Source of the DNA: Paraburkholderia fungorum
GTDB taxonomy: Bacteria; Pseudomonadota; Gammaproteobacteria; Burkholderiales; Burkholderiaceae
Assembly (NCBI RefSeq): GCF_003610895.1
Contig: NZ_MCAS01000015.1
Coordinates: 1 to 64,000 of the forward strand
Reading direction: 5' to 3'
Length of the DNA: 64,000 bases
Shown here: in pieces, positions 8,429 to 16,499 of the stretch
Layout of the letters: every line of letters begins with the position of its first letter
Numbering within the stretch: position 1 is the stretch's first letter
The notes under the pieces: model-generated
Told to the model about the DNA's origin: nothing
The model's input: only the letters and a program-made list of their open reading frames with translations
Databases searched by the model: none
Program-made: the position numbers and the translations under genes

Positions 8429-8824
8429 ATGAGCATGAGTGATCCTATCGCCGATATGCTGACTCGCATCCGCAATGCGCAGATGGTTGAGAAAGTTTCG
8501 GTGACAATGCCCTCGTCGAAAGTCAAGGTTGCGATTGCGCAGGTCCTGAAGGACGAAGGCTATATCGATGATTTCGCAGTGAAGTCCGAAGGTGCGAAGT
8601 CTGAATTGAACATCGTGTTGAAGTACTACGCTGGCCGTCCGGTGATCGAGCGCATTGAACGCGTTTCGAAGCCTGGTCTGCGTGTGTACCGCGGCCGTAA
8701 CGACATCCCCGTGGTCATGAATGGCCTCGGCGTGGCAATCGTGTCGACGCCGAAGGGCGTGATGACGGACCGCAAGGCGCGCGCTACGGGCGTTGGCGGC
8801 GAAGTCATCTGCTACGTCGCTTAA
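8429..8824 (+). CDS. rpsH: 30S ribosomal protein S8
   Basis: S8 is a primary 16S rRNA-binding protein and, in E. coli, the spc-operon autoregulator. It is 131 residues, [18 protein letters not shown] at the N terminus, and ends with the conserved [21 protein letters not shown] precedes the start. Confidence 0.98.
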
Positions 8825-8842
8825 GGCCGAAAGGAGAGAAAC

Positions 8843-9373
8843 ATGTCTCGAGTAGGTAAAAGCCCGATCGCGCTGCAAGGCGCAGAAGTGGCCCTGAGCG
8901 ACGAACGCATTACCGTCAAGGGCCCGCTGGGTACGATTTCGCAGGCTGCAAACAGCCTGGTGAAGGTGGTGAACGACAACGGTACGCTGAAGTTCGAGCC
9001 GGTGGACGAAAGCCGCGAAGCGAATGCGATGTCGGGCACGATGCGCGCACTGGTTGCGAACATGGTGAACGGCGTGACGAAGGGTTTCGAGCGCAAGCTG
9101 ACGCTGGTTGGCGTCGGTTACCGCGCACAGGCGCAAGGCGACAAGCTGAACCTGTCGCTGGGTTTCTCGCACCCCGTGGTGCACCAGATGCCGGAAGGCG
9201 TCAAGGCTGAAACCCCGACGCAAACCGAAATCGTGATCAAGGGGATCAATAAGCAACAAGTTGGCCAGGTCGCTGCAGAAGTGCGCGGCTATCGCCCGCC
9301 GGAGCCCTATAAGGGCAAGGGTGTGCGTTACGCCAATGAGGTTGTGATCCTCAAAGAAACGAAGAAGAAGTAA
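8843..9373 (+). CDS. rplF: 50S ribosomal protein L6
   Basis: L6 lies near the GTPase-associated centre and the sarcin-ricin loop. It is 176 residues with two repeated domains; the second ends with the signature YRPPEPYKGKGVRYANE. A strong AAGGAGAG Shine-Dalgarno lies just upstream. Confidence 0.98.
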   Translation: MSRVGKSPIALQGAEVALSDERITVKGPLGTISQAANSLVKVVNDNGTLKFEPVDESREANAMSGTMRALVANMVNGVTKGFERKLTLVGVGYRAQAQGDKLNLSLGFSHPVVHQMPEGVKAETPTQTEIVIKGINKQQVGQVAAEVRGYRPPEPYKGKGVRYANEVVILKETKKK

Positions 9374-9385
9374 GGGTGCGCAATC

Positions 9386-9751
9386 ATGGATAAGACTCAA
9401 TCTCGCCTGCGCCGCGCTCGTCAGACGCGTATCAAGATCGCTGAGCTGCAGGTCGCGCGTCTCGCCGTGCATCGCACGAACACGCACATCTATGCGCAAG
9501 TGTTCTCGCCGTGCGGCACTAAGGTGCTCGCCAGCGCGTCGACGCTCGAAGCCGAAGTGCGTGCGCAACTGGCTGATCAGACTGGCAAGGGCGGCAACGT
9601 CGCTGCTGCGACCCTGATCGGTAAGCGCATTGCAGAAAAGGCTAAGGCTGCCGGCATCGAATCCGTCGCCTTCGACCGTTCGGGTTTCCGTTACCACGGC
9701 CGCGTGAAAGCGCTGGCTGATGCGGCGCGCGAAGCCGGACTCAAGTTCTAA
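9386..9751 (+). CDS. rplR: 50S ribosomal protein L18
   Basis: L18 binds 5S rRNA in the central protuberance. It is 121 residues with a basic N-terminal arm (QSRLRRARQTRIKIA) and the C-terminal signature AFDRSGFRYHGRVKALADAA. It has the canonical position between rplF and rpsE. Confidence 0.98.
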   Translation: MDKTQSRLRRARQTRIKIAELQVARLAVHRTNTHIYAQVFSPCGTKVLASASTLEAEVRAQLADQTGKGGNVAAATLIGKRIAEKAKAAGIESVAFDRSGFRYHGRVKALADAAREAGLKF

Positions 9752-9765
9752 GGGAAGAATTCGTC

Positions 9766-10284
9766 ATGGCAAAGATGCAAGCGAAAGTTCAGGCTGACGA
9801 ACGCGACGACGGCCTGCGCGAAAAGATGATTTCGGTCAACCGTGTGACCAAGGTTGTGAAGGGCGGCCGGATTCTCGGTTTTGCCGCACTGACCGTGGTT
9901 GGCGACGGTGATGGCCGCGTCGGTATGGGCAAGGGCAAGGCGAAGGAAGTGCCGGTCGCTGTTCAGAAGGCGATGGAACAGGCTCGCCGCAACATGTTCA
10001 AGGTGCCGCTTAAGAACGGTACCCTGCAACACGAAGTGCACGGTAAGCACGGCGCATCGATGGTCCTCCTGGCTCCGGCCAAGGACGGTACCGGTGTGAT
10101 CGCTGGCGGCCCGATGCGCGCAGTGTTCGACGTGATGGGCGTGCAGAACGTTGTGGCCAAGAGCCACGGTTCGACGAACCCGTACAACCTCGTTCGTGCA
10201 ACGCTCGACGGTCTGCGCAAGCAGTCGACGCCGGGTGATATCGCGGCGAAGCGCGGCAAGTCCGTCGAAGATATTCTGGGCTAA
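9766..10284 (+). CDS. rpsE: 30S ribosomal protein S5
   Basis: S5 stabilises the 30S decoding fold with S4 and helps form the mRNA entry pore. It is 172 residues. The dsRNA-binding domain begins DGLREKMISVNRVTKVVKGG, and the C-terminal domain contains AGGPMRAVFDVMGVQNVVAKS. The start has AGGGA upstream. Confidence 0.98.
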   Translation: MAKMQAKVQADERDDGLREKMISVNRVTKVVKGGRILGFAALTVVGDGDGRVGMGKGKAKEVPVAVQKAMEQARRNMFKVPLKNGTLQHEVHGKHGASMVLLAPAKDGTGVIAGGPMRAVFDVMGVQNVVAKSHGSTNPYNLVRATLDGLRKQSTPGDIAAKRGKSVEDILG

Positions 10285-10294
10285 GGTGGACACC

Positions 10295-10477
10295 ATGTCT
10301 GATAAAACTGTCAAGGTCCAGCTCGTCAAGAGCCTGATCGGCACCCGTGAAACGCACCGTGCAACGGTGCGTGGCCTGGGTCTGCGCCGACTCAATTCGG
10401 TTAGCGAGTTGCAGGACACGCCGGCTGTGCGCGGCATGATCAACAAGGTTTCGTACCTCGTTAAGGTCATCGGCTAA
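10295..10477 (+). CDS. rpmD: 50S ribosomal protein L30
   Basis: L30 is a small 23S-binding protein of 60 residues. The ATG at 10295 gives MSDKTVKVQLVKSLIGTRE with the family motif HRATVRGLGLRRLNSV. The longer frame opening at 10151 inside rpsE is not the gene. Preceded by AAGGTGG in the 10-base gap after rpsE. Confidence 0.97.
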   Translation: MSDKTVKVQLVKSLIGTRETHRATVRGLGLRRLNSVSELQDTPAVRGMINKVSYLVKVIG

Positions 10478-10506
10478 GCGGCTGACCAGGACTCAAGGAG
10501 TTGATA

Positions 10507-10941
10507 ATGGAATTGAATAACCTGAAGCCGGCTGAAGGCTCGAAGCACGCTAAGCGTCGCGTCGGCCGTGGTATCGGCTCCGGTCTGGGCAAGACTGCTG
10601 GCCGTGGTCACAAGGGTCAGAAGTCGCGTTCGGGCGGCTTTCACAAGGTTGGCTTCGAAGGCGGTCAAATGCCGCTGCAACGTCGCCTGCCGAAGCGTGG
10701 CTTCACCTCGCTGACGAAGGAATTCGTCGGTGAAGTGCGTCTCTCGGATCTGGAAAAGCTGCCGGTCGACGAAATCGATCTGTTGGCTCTGAAGCAAGCC
10801 GGCCTGCTCGGCGAGCTGATCACGAGCGCCAAGATCATCGCGACGGGCGAGCTTAAGCGCAAGATCGTTGTGAAGGGTCTGGGTGCGACGAAGGGTGCGC
10901 GCGCTGCTATTGAAGCAGCCGGCGGCTCTTTTGCCGAGTAA
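10507..10941 (+). CDS. rplO: 50S ribosomal protein L15
   Basis: L15 is a late 50S assembly protein. It is 144 residues (MELNNLKPAEGSKHAKRRVG...) with a Gly/Arg-rich extended N-terminal arm (SGLGKTAGRGHKGQKSR) and a globular C terminus. The ATG at 10507 is preceded by AAGGAG; a TTG at 10501 is too close to it. Confidence 0.97.
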   Translation: MELNNLKPAEGSKHAKRRVGRGIGSGLGKTAGRGHKGQKSRSGGFHKVGFEGGQMPLQRRLPKRGFTSLTKEFVGEVRLSDLEKLPVDEIDLLALKQAGLLGELITSAKIIATGELKRKIVVKGLGATKGARAAIEAAGGSFAE

Positions 10942-10987
10942 CGCGCAAGTTATTTGCCGTCACTAGCATTTGCATCGGAGAAGGTAC

Positions 10988-12334
10988 TTGGCTAACAGTC
11001 CGAGTCTCGCAAAACCCGGTCGCAGCGCGGCGAAGTTTGGCGATCTGCGTCGGCGTGCAGTGTTCCTGCTGCTGGCGTTGATCGTCTACCGTATCGGCGC
11101 GCACATTCCGGTGCCGGGTATTGACCCGGACCAACTGGCAAAGTTGTTCCAAAGCCAGTCGGGCGGCATCCTTGGCATGTTCAACATGTTCTCGGGTGGT
11201 GCACTTTCGCGGTTCACGATTTTTGCGCTGGGGATCATGCCGTACATTTCGGCGTCGATCATCATGCAGTTGCTGGCGATTGTCTCGCCGCAGCTGGAAG
11301 CGCTGAAAAAGGAAGGGCAGGCTGGACAACGGAAGATTACGCAGTACACGCGTGTCTTTACGGTTCTGCTGGCGACGTTCCAGGCGTTCGGCATCGCCGT
11401 CGCGCTGGAAAATCAGCCGGGCCTGGTGATCGATCCGGGGATGGTGTTTCGGTTGACGACGGTCGTGACGCTGGTGACCGGCACGATGTTCCTGATGTGG
11501 CTGGGTGAGCAGATCACGGAACGTGGGCTCGGTAACGGTATCTCGATCATCATTTTCGGCGGTATTGCGGCCGGCTTCCCGAACGCAATCGGTGGTCTTT
11601 TCGAACTGGTGCGAACCGGCTCGATGAGCATCATCTCGGCGATTATCGTGGTCGCGCTGATTGCTGCAGTGACGTATCTGGTTGTGTTCATCGAACGTGG
11701 CCAGCGCAAGATTCTTGTGAACTACGCCAAGCGGCAAGTCGGTAACAAGATTTACGGCGGCCAGTCTTCGCATCTGCCGCTGAAGTTGAATATGTCGGGT
11801 GTGATTCCGCCGATCTTTGCATCGTCGATCATTCTCTTCCCGGCAACCATCCTGAACTGGTTTAGTTCGGGGTCGCGTACCAGCTGGTTCGCAGACACGT
11901 TGCACAATGTGGCCGAAGCTCTCAAGCCCGGTCAACCCGTGTACGTGTTGCTGTACGCGTTGGCGATCGTTTTCTTCTGCTTCTTCTACACCGCACTGGT
12001 GTTCAACAGCAGGGAAACGGCCGACAACCTGAAAAAGAGTGGCGCTTTCGTCCCGGGCATCCGTCCGGGCGATCAAACCGCGCGATATATCGACCGTATC
12101 CTGACGCGTCTGACGCTGGCTGGTGCGATCTACATCGTGTTTGTTTGTCTGCTGCCTGAATTTTTGGTACTGCGCTGGAACGTGCCGTTTTATTTTGGTG
12201 GAACGTCGCTGCTGATCATTGTCGTCGTCACAATGGATTTCATGGCGCAGGTGCAGTCGTACGTTATGTCGCAACAGTATGAATCGCTGCTGAAGAAAGC
12301 TAACTTCAAAGGCGGCGGCGTCCCGATGCGTTGA
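10988..12334 (+). CDS. secY: Protein translocase subunit SecY
   Basis: SecY is the ten-helix channel of the Sec translocon in the inner membrane. It is 448 residues; the start is TTG at 10988 behind GGAGAAGG (10977-10984), giving (M)ANSPSLAKPGRSAAKFGDLRRR. Transmembrane helix 1 follows RRAVFLLLALIVYRIGAHIPVPG; the plug (GILGMFNMFSGGAL), the helix-2/3 region and the cytosolic loop YAKRQVG needed for SecA binding are all present. It sits at the end of the spc group, as usual. Confidence 0.98.
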   Translation: MANSPSLAKPGRSAAKFGDLRRRAVFLLLALIVYRIGAHIPVPGIDPDQLAKLFQSQSGGILGMFNMFSGGALSRFTIFALGIMPYISASIIMQLLAIVSPQLEALKKEGQAGQRKITQYTRVFTVLLATFQAFGIAVALENQPGLVIDPGMVFRLTTVVTLVTGTMFLMWLGEQITERGLGNGISIIIFGGIAAGFPNAIGGLFELVRTGSMSIISAIIVVALIAAVTYLVVFIERGQRKILVNYAKRQVGNKIYGGQSSHLPLKLNMSGVIPPIFASSIILFPATILNWFSSGSRTSWFADTLHNVAEALKPGQPVYVLLYALAIVFFCFFYTALVFNSRETADNLKKSGAFVPGIRPGDQTARYIDRILTRLTLAGAIYIVFVCLLPEFLVLRWNVPFYFGGTSLLIIVVVTMDFMAQVQSYVMSQQYESLLKKANFKGGGVPMR

Positions 12335-12342
12335 AAGGACTT

Positions 12343-12561
12343 ATGGCCAAAGACGATGTTATCCAGATGCAGGGTGAAGTCATCGAAAACCTGCCTAACG
12401 CTACCTTTAGGGTGAAGCTGGAAAACGGCCATGTCGTATTGGGACACATATCCGGCAAGATGAGGATGCATTACATCCGAATCCTGCCGGGCGACAAGGT
12501 GACGGTTGAATTGACGCCTTACGATCTGTCGCGTGCGCGGATCGTGTTCCGGGCGAAGTGA
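12343..12561 (+). CDS. infA: Translation initiation factor IF-1
   Basis: IF-1 occupies the A site of the 30S subunit during initiation. It is 72 residues with a single OB-fold S1-like domain (MAKDDVIQMQGEVIENLPNA...). The ATG at 12343 with AAAGGA upstream is used, 8 bases after secY. Burkholderiaceae often carry a second infA elsewhere; this is the ribosomal-cluster copy. Confidence 0.97.
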   Translation: MAKDDVIQMQGEVIENLPNATFRVKLENGHVVLGHISGKMRMHYIRILPGDKVTVELTPYDLSRARIVFRAK

Positions 12562-12581
12562 TTTGAAAAAAGGGTAATATC

Positions 12582-12698
12582 ATGAAAGTGATGGCATCGG
12601 TTAAGCGCATTTGCCGCAATTGCAAGATCATCAAGCGCAAAGGCGTTGTGCGCGTGATTTGCAGCTCTGATCCGCGCCACAAACAGCGTCAAGGCTGA
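12582..12698 (+). CDS. rpmJ: 50S ribosomal protein L36 (zinc-ribbon form)
   Basis: A 38-residue protein ([20 protein letters not shown] to HKQRQG). Cys11, Cys14, Cys27 and His32 form the zinc ribbon, so this is the zinc-dependent form rather than the zinc-free paralog. AGGG precedes the ATG at 12582. Located between infA and rpsM, as in other proteobacteria. Confidence 0.95.
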
Positions 12699-12739
12699 AC
12701 GCCGCGCTTTTTGCTGCGCTTTTTGTTTGAGGAAAAACA

Positions 12740-13105
12740 ATGGCTCGTATCGCAGGGGTTAACATCCCGAATCACCAGCATACCGAAATCGGCCTGACGG
12801 CAATTTACGGTATCGGCCGCACGCGCTCGCGCGACATTTGCGTCGCTGCTGGTGTGGCATTTTCGAAGAAGGTCAAGGACCTGAACGACGCAGACCTCGA
12901 AAAGCTGCGTGAAGAAGTCGGCAAGTTCATCGTTGAAGGCGATCTTCGCCGTGAAACGACGATGAACATCAAGCGCCTGATGGATCTCGGCTGCTATCGT
13001 GGCGTGCGTCATCGTAAGGGCTTGCCCCTGCGTGGCCAACGCACGCGTACGAATGCCCGTACGCGCAAGGGTCCGCGTCGTGCAGCGCAATCGCTGAAGA
13101 AGTAA
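12740..13105 (+). CDS. rpsM: 30S ribosomal protein S13
   Basis: S13 lies at the top of the 30S head, contacts L5 and L31 bridges and reaches the P-site tRNA. It is 121 residues, [19 protein letters not shown], with the helix-two-turns-helix region and the basic tail [18 protein letters not shown]. First gene of the alpha group. Confidence 0.98.
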
Positions 13106-13133
13106 GCGGAACTGACAGTTACAGGAAAACGTA

Positions 13134-13538
13134 ATGGCTAAGGCTTCGAACAACTCCGCGGCGCAACGCGTTCGCAAGAAGGTCAAGAAGAACGTCGCCG
13201 AGGGCGTGGTTCACGTTCACGCGTCGTTCAACAACACCATCATCACGATCACCGATCGTCAAGGCAATGCACTTGCCTGGGCAACGTCGGGTGGTCAGGG
13301 CTTCAAGGGTTCGCGTAAATCGACCCCGTTTGCAGCCCAGGTGGCAGCCGAATCGGCTGGCCGCGTGGCGATGGAATACGGCGTGAAGAACCTCGAAGTG
13401 CGGATCAAGGGCCCTGGCCCTGGCCGTGAGTCCGCGGTGCGCGCGTTGCATGGTCTTGGCATCAAGATCACCGCGATCTCCGACGTGACGCCGGTACCGC
13501 ACAACGGCTGCCGTCCGCCGAAGCGTCGTCGTATCTAA
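13134..13538 (+). CDS. rpsK: 30S ribosomal protein S11
   Basis: S11 is on the 30S platform and lines the mRNA exit. It is 134 residues with the family signature VRIKGPGPGRESAVRAL and C terminus DVTPVPHNGCRPPKRRRI. It follows rpsM by 28 bases, with an AGGA upstream. Confidence 0.98.
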   Translation: MAKASNNSAAQRVRKKVKKNVAEGVVHVHASFNNTIITITDRQGNALAWATSGGQGFKGSRKSTPFAAQVAAESAGRVAMEYGVKNLEVRIKGPGPGRESAVRALHGLGIKITAISDVTPVPHNGCRPPKRRRI

Positions 13539-13692
13539 GACGCTTGTTTCGCTAGCGCCTGTTGCCGCCGGGTTATGTGCCGGCGACGACGGGCTGCTTG
13601 CGTTATTGAATTGACTAAGCCCACCGTTCGACCCAAAGGGTTCGGACTAGCGTGAACGAGAGTTCGCGTGATTAATCATAGAAGGAATCAAC

Positions 13693-14316
13693 GTGGCACG
13701 TTATATCGGCCCTAAGGCCAAGCTGTCCCGCCGTGAAGGCACTGACCTCTTCCTGAAGAGCGCCCGTCGTTCGCTCGCTGACAAGTGCAAACTTGACAGC
13801 AAGCCTGGCCAACATGGCCGCACGTCGGGTGCACGTACGTCCGACTACGGTACGCAGCTGCGCGAAAAGCAAAAAGTGAAGCGCATCTATGGTGTTCTCG
13901 AGCGCCAGTTCCGCCGTTACTTCGCTGAAGCCGACCGCCTGAAGGGCAACACGGGTGAAAACCTGCTGCAATTGCTCGAATCGCGTCTCGACAACGTCGT
14001 GTATCGCATGGGCTTCGGCTCGACGCGCGCTGAAGCGCGTCAGCTCGTGAGCCACAAGGCGATCACGGTGAATGGCGTTGTGTCGAACATCCCGTCGATG
14101 CAAGTGAAGGCAGGCGACGTCGTCGCAGTGCGCGAACAAAAGAAGAAGCAGGCGCGTATTCTCGAAGCGCTGTCGCTGGCTGAGCAAGGCGGTCTGCCGA
14201 GCTGGGTCGCTGTCGATTCGAAGAAGTTCGAAGGCACGTTCAAGAGCAAGCCGGAACGCAGCGACATCGCTGGCGATATCAACGAAAGCCTGATCGTCGA
14301 ATTGTATTCGCGGTAA
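13693..14316 (+). CDS. rpsD: 30S ribosomal protein S4
   Basis: S4 nucleates 30S assembly and represses the alpha operon in E. coli. It is 207 residues from a GTG start at 13693 (GAAGGAA upstream). The S4 RNA-binding domain is at about 97-160 (ESRLDNVVYRMGFGSTRAEARQLVSH). The zinc-free N-terminal form is seen. The 154-bp gap before it is longer than other gaps here and may hold leader structure. Confidence 0.98.
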   Translation: MARYIGPKAKLSRREGTDLFLKSARRSLADKCKLDSKPGQHGRTSGARTSDYGTQLREKQKVKRIYGVLERQFRRYFAEADRLKGNTGENLLQLLESRLDNVVYRMGFGSTRAEARQLVSHKAITVNGVVSNIPSMQVKAGDVVAVREQKKKQARILEALSLAEQGGLPSWVAVDSKKFEGTFKSKPERSDIAGDINESLIVELYSR

Positions 14317-14440
14317 TCGGATTAACGGCCGGGGCACCCCGATTGCGATACGCAAGGGGGCGTCTCGGCTGTTTATTTTCAGGTTGTTACCGGTCAGCCT
14401 TATCGGTGTAACGAGCCGAGGGTATTGAAAAGGAAAACCT

Positions 14441-15418
14441 ATGCAAACCAGTTTGTTGAAGCCCAAGATCATCGCAGTTGAATCGCTTGGCGAAAGCCAC
14501 GCGAAAGTGGTCATGGAACCGTTTGAACGCGGTTATGGCCACACCTTGGGTAACGCGCTTCGGCGCGTGCTGTTGTCGTCGATGGTGGGCTACGCGCCGA
14601 CCGAAGTGACGATCGCAGGCGTCGTACATGAGTATTCGACGCTCGACGGTGTGCAAGAGGACGTGGTCAACCTGTTGTTGAACCTGAAGGGCGTGGTGTT
14701 CAAGCTGCATAACCGTGACGAAGTGACGGTTACGCTGCGCAAGGAAGGCGAAGGCGTTGTCACCGCTGGCGACATCGAACTCGCGCACGATTGCGAAGTG
14801 ATCAATCCGGATCACGTGATTGCGCATCTGTCGAAGGGCGGCAAGCTCGACGTGCAGATCAAGGTCGAAAAGGGCCGTGGTTATGTGCCGGGCAATGTGC
14901 GTCGTTACGGCGAAGAATCGGCCAAGATCATCGGCCGTATCGTGCTCGACGCGTCGTTCTCGCCGGTTCGCCGCGTGAGCTACGCCGTTGAAAGCGCACG
15001 CGTCGAACAGCGTACCGACCTCGACAAGCTCGTGATGAACATCGAAACCAACGGTGTGATCTCGCCGGAAGAAGCGATCCGTCAATCGGCGCGTATTCTG
15101 GTTGATCAACTGTCGGTGTTCGCTGCACTGGAAGGCACCGAAGCAACGGCTGAAGCGCCGTCGCGTGCGCCGCAGATCGATCCGATCCTGCTGCGTCCGG
15201 TTGATGATCTCGAACTGACGGTTCGTTCCGCGAACTGCCTGAAGGCCGAGAACATTTACTACATCGGCGACCTGATCCAGCGCACGGAAAACGAGTTGCT
15301 CAAGACCCCGAATCTGGGTCGCAAGTCGTTGAACGAAATCAAGGAAGTATTGGCGTCGCGTGGTTTGACGCTCGGCATGAAGCTCGAAAACTGGCCGCCG
15401 GCAGGTTTGGACAAGTAA
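14441..15418 (+). CDS. rpoA: DNA-directed RNA polymerase alpha subunit
   Basis: Alpha dimerises to seed RNA polymerase assembly and contacts UP elements and activators. It is 325 residues: N-terminal dimerisation domain with ERGYGHTLGNALRRVLLSS, a linker near 230-250, and the C-terminal helix-hairpin-helix domain (RSANCLKAENIYYIGDLIQR ... LGRKSLNEIKEVLASRGLTLG). Downstream is a strong terminator, so the usual cotranscription with rplQ must be at least partly interrupted. Confidence 0.98.
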   Translation: MQTSLLKPKIIAVESLGESHAKVVMEPFERGYGHTLGNALRRVLLSSMVGYAPTEVTIAGVVHEYSTLDGVQEDVVNLLLNLKGVVFKLHNRDEVTVTLRKEGEGVVTAGDIELAHDCEVINPDHVIAHLSKGGKLDVQIKVEKGRGYVPGNVRRYGEESAKIIGRIVLDASFSPVRRVSYAVESARVEQRTDLDKLVMNIETNGVISPEEAIRQSARILVDQLSVFAALEGTEATAEAPSRAPQIDPILLRPVDDLELTVRSANCLKAENIYYIGDLIQRTENELLKTPNLGRKSLNEIKEVLASRGLTLGMKLENWPPAGLDK

Positions 15419-15460
15419 GTCGAGAAGTAATCCCGGGACAGAACCCGTCGCTGCACTGGC

Positions 15461-15502
15461 AAAGACGCGGATTTTCCTTTAAAATCCGCGTCTTGTCTTT
15501 TT
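15461..15502 (+). terminator. Intrinsic terminator between rpoA and rplQ
   Basis: A perfect 14-bp stem (15462-15475 with 15481-15494, arm AAGACGCGGATTTT) with a 5-nt loop is followed by GTCTTTTTTC. The T run after the stem makes this a textbook Rho-independent terminator on the + strand. Confidence 0.85.
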
Positions 15503-15591
15503 TCACTACCGGCCCGTGCCCTCGCAAACCTTCCGGTTTCGCCGAGCGCGATAGAAGAGCTGGACCAAAACTTTGAATCAAAGGAATTAAC

Positions 15592-15984
15592 ATGCGTCAC
15601 CGTCATGGTCTGCGGAAACTGAACCGCACGAGCAGCCACCGTCTGGCAATGCTCCGTAACATGTCCAACTCGTTGATCGAGCACGAAGTCATCAAGACGA
15701 CGCTGCCGAAGGCGAAAGAACTCCGTAAAGTCGTCGAGCCGCTGATCACGCTCGGCAAGAAGCCGTCGCTGGCAAATCGTCGTCTGGCGTTCAACCGCCT
15801 GCGCGATCGTGACTCGGTCACGAAGCTGTTCGAAGTCCTCGGCCCGCGTTACGCTACCCGTCCGGGCGGCTACCTGCGCGTTCTGAAGTTCGGTTTCCGC
15901 GTCGGCGACAACGCACCGATGGCGCTGGTCGAATTGCTGGACCGTCCGGAAGTCGAAGAAGTTGAAGTGCAAGAAGCTGAGTAA
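15592..15984 (+). CDS. rplQ: 50S ribosomal protein L17
   Basis: L17 is a 50S surface protein near the exit tunnel. It is 130 residues, MRHRHGLRKLNRTSSHRLAM, a strongly conserved start, with the core GPRYATRPGGYLRVLKFGFR and an acidic tail. AAAGGAA precedes the ATG. It lies 97 bases after a terminator, so it should have its own promoter in 15500-15580 or depend on readthrough; no clear consensus is visible. Confidence 0.98.
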   Translation: MRHRHGLRKLNRTSSHRLAMLRNMSNSLIEHEVIKTTLPKAKELRKVVEPLITLGKKPSLANRRLAFNRLRDRDSVTKLFEVLGPRYATRPGGYLRVLKFGFRVGDNAPMALVELLDRPEVEEVEVQEAE

Positions 15985-16000
15985 GCTTTTTAGCATCGAG

Positions 16001-16030
16001 AAAAGCCAGGCACCAAGCCTGGCTTTTTTG
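16001..16030 (+). terminator. Terminator of the ribosomal cluster
   Basis: GCCAGGC (16005-16011) pairs with GCCTGGC (16017-16023) across a 5-nt loop, extended by A/T pairs and followed by TTTTTTGTTTTTTG. It ends the rplQ transcript 17 bases after its stop. Confidence 0.85.
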
Positions 16031-16166
16031 TTTTTTGCGGCGAATTCCACGGTGGCTTGTCGGTTGCGGCGGCCAAATGCCGCATGCTGGCAGGAGCAGC
16101 GTCTGCGGCATCGCAAGGCTAGGTGATAGGATATCGGCACTTGAACCGTGCCTGTCCGGAGCCTTT

Positions 16167-16499
16167 GTGAGCGTGAATGTAACCTTGATTCTGACAACGG
16201 TACCGGATGCCACTGTTGCTCAGAAGCTCGCTGCTGATGCATTGGCCGCGCGGCTATGTGCGTGCGTCACGCAGTTGGGGACGGTGCAGTCCAGTTACCA
16301 TTGGCAGGGCACGATCGAAGCGTCGCAGGAGATTCAGTTACTGTTCAAGACGAGCAACGCACGCGCGCTGGAACTCGAGCAGTACATTCAGGCGCACCAT
16401 CCCTACGACACGCCGGAAATCCTCTCGTGGCAAGCTACAGCTTCTGCCGCGTATGGGCAGTGGCTCACAGCTGAAACCCAACGTCCTCTCCATGTTTAA
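16167..16499 (+). CDS. cutA: CutA1 divalent-cation tolerance protein
   Basis: CutA1 is a small trimeric cytoplasmic protein linked to copper and other metal tolerance; its exact biochemical role is unsettled. From the GTG at 16167 (GGAG at 16158-16161) it is 110 residues, starting MSVNVTLILTTVPDATVAQK, with the family core RLCACVTQLGTVQSSYHWQG and HPYDTPEILSW. Longer upstream codons to 16035 are ignored because they lack a ribosome-binding site and family similarity. It overlaps the dsbD start by 8 bases. Confidence 0.93.
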   Translation: MSVNVTLILTTVPDATVAQKLAADALAARLCACVTQLGTVQSSYHWQGTIEASQEIQLLFKTSNARALELEQYIQAHHPYDTPEILSWQATASAAYGQWLTAETQRPLHV

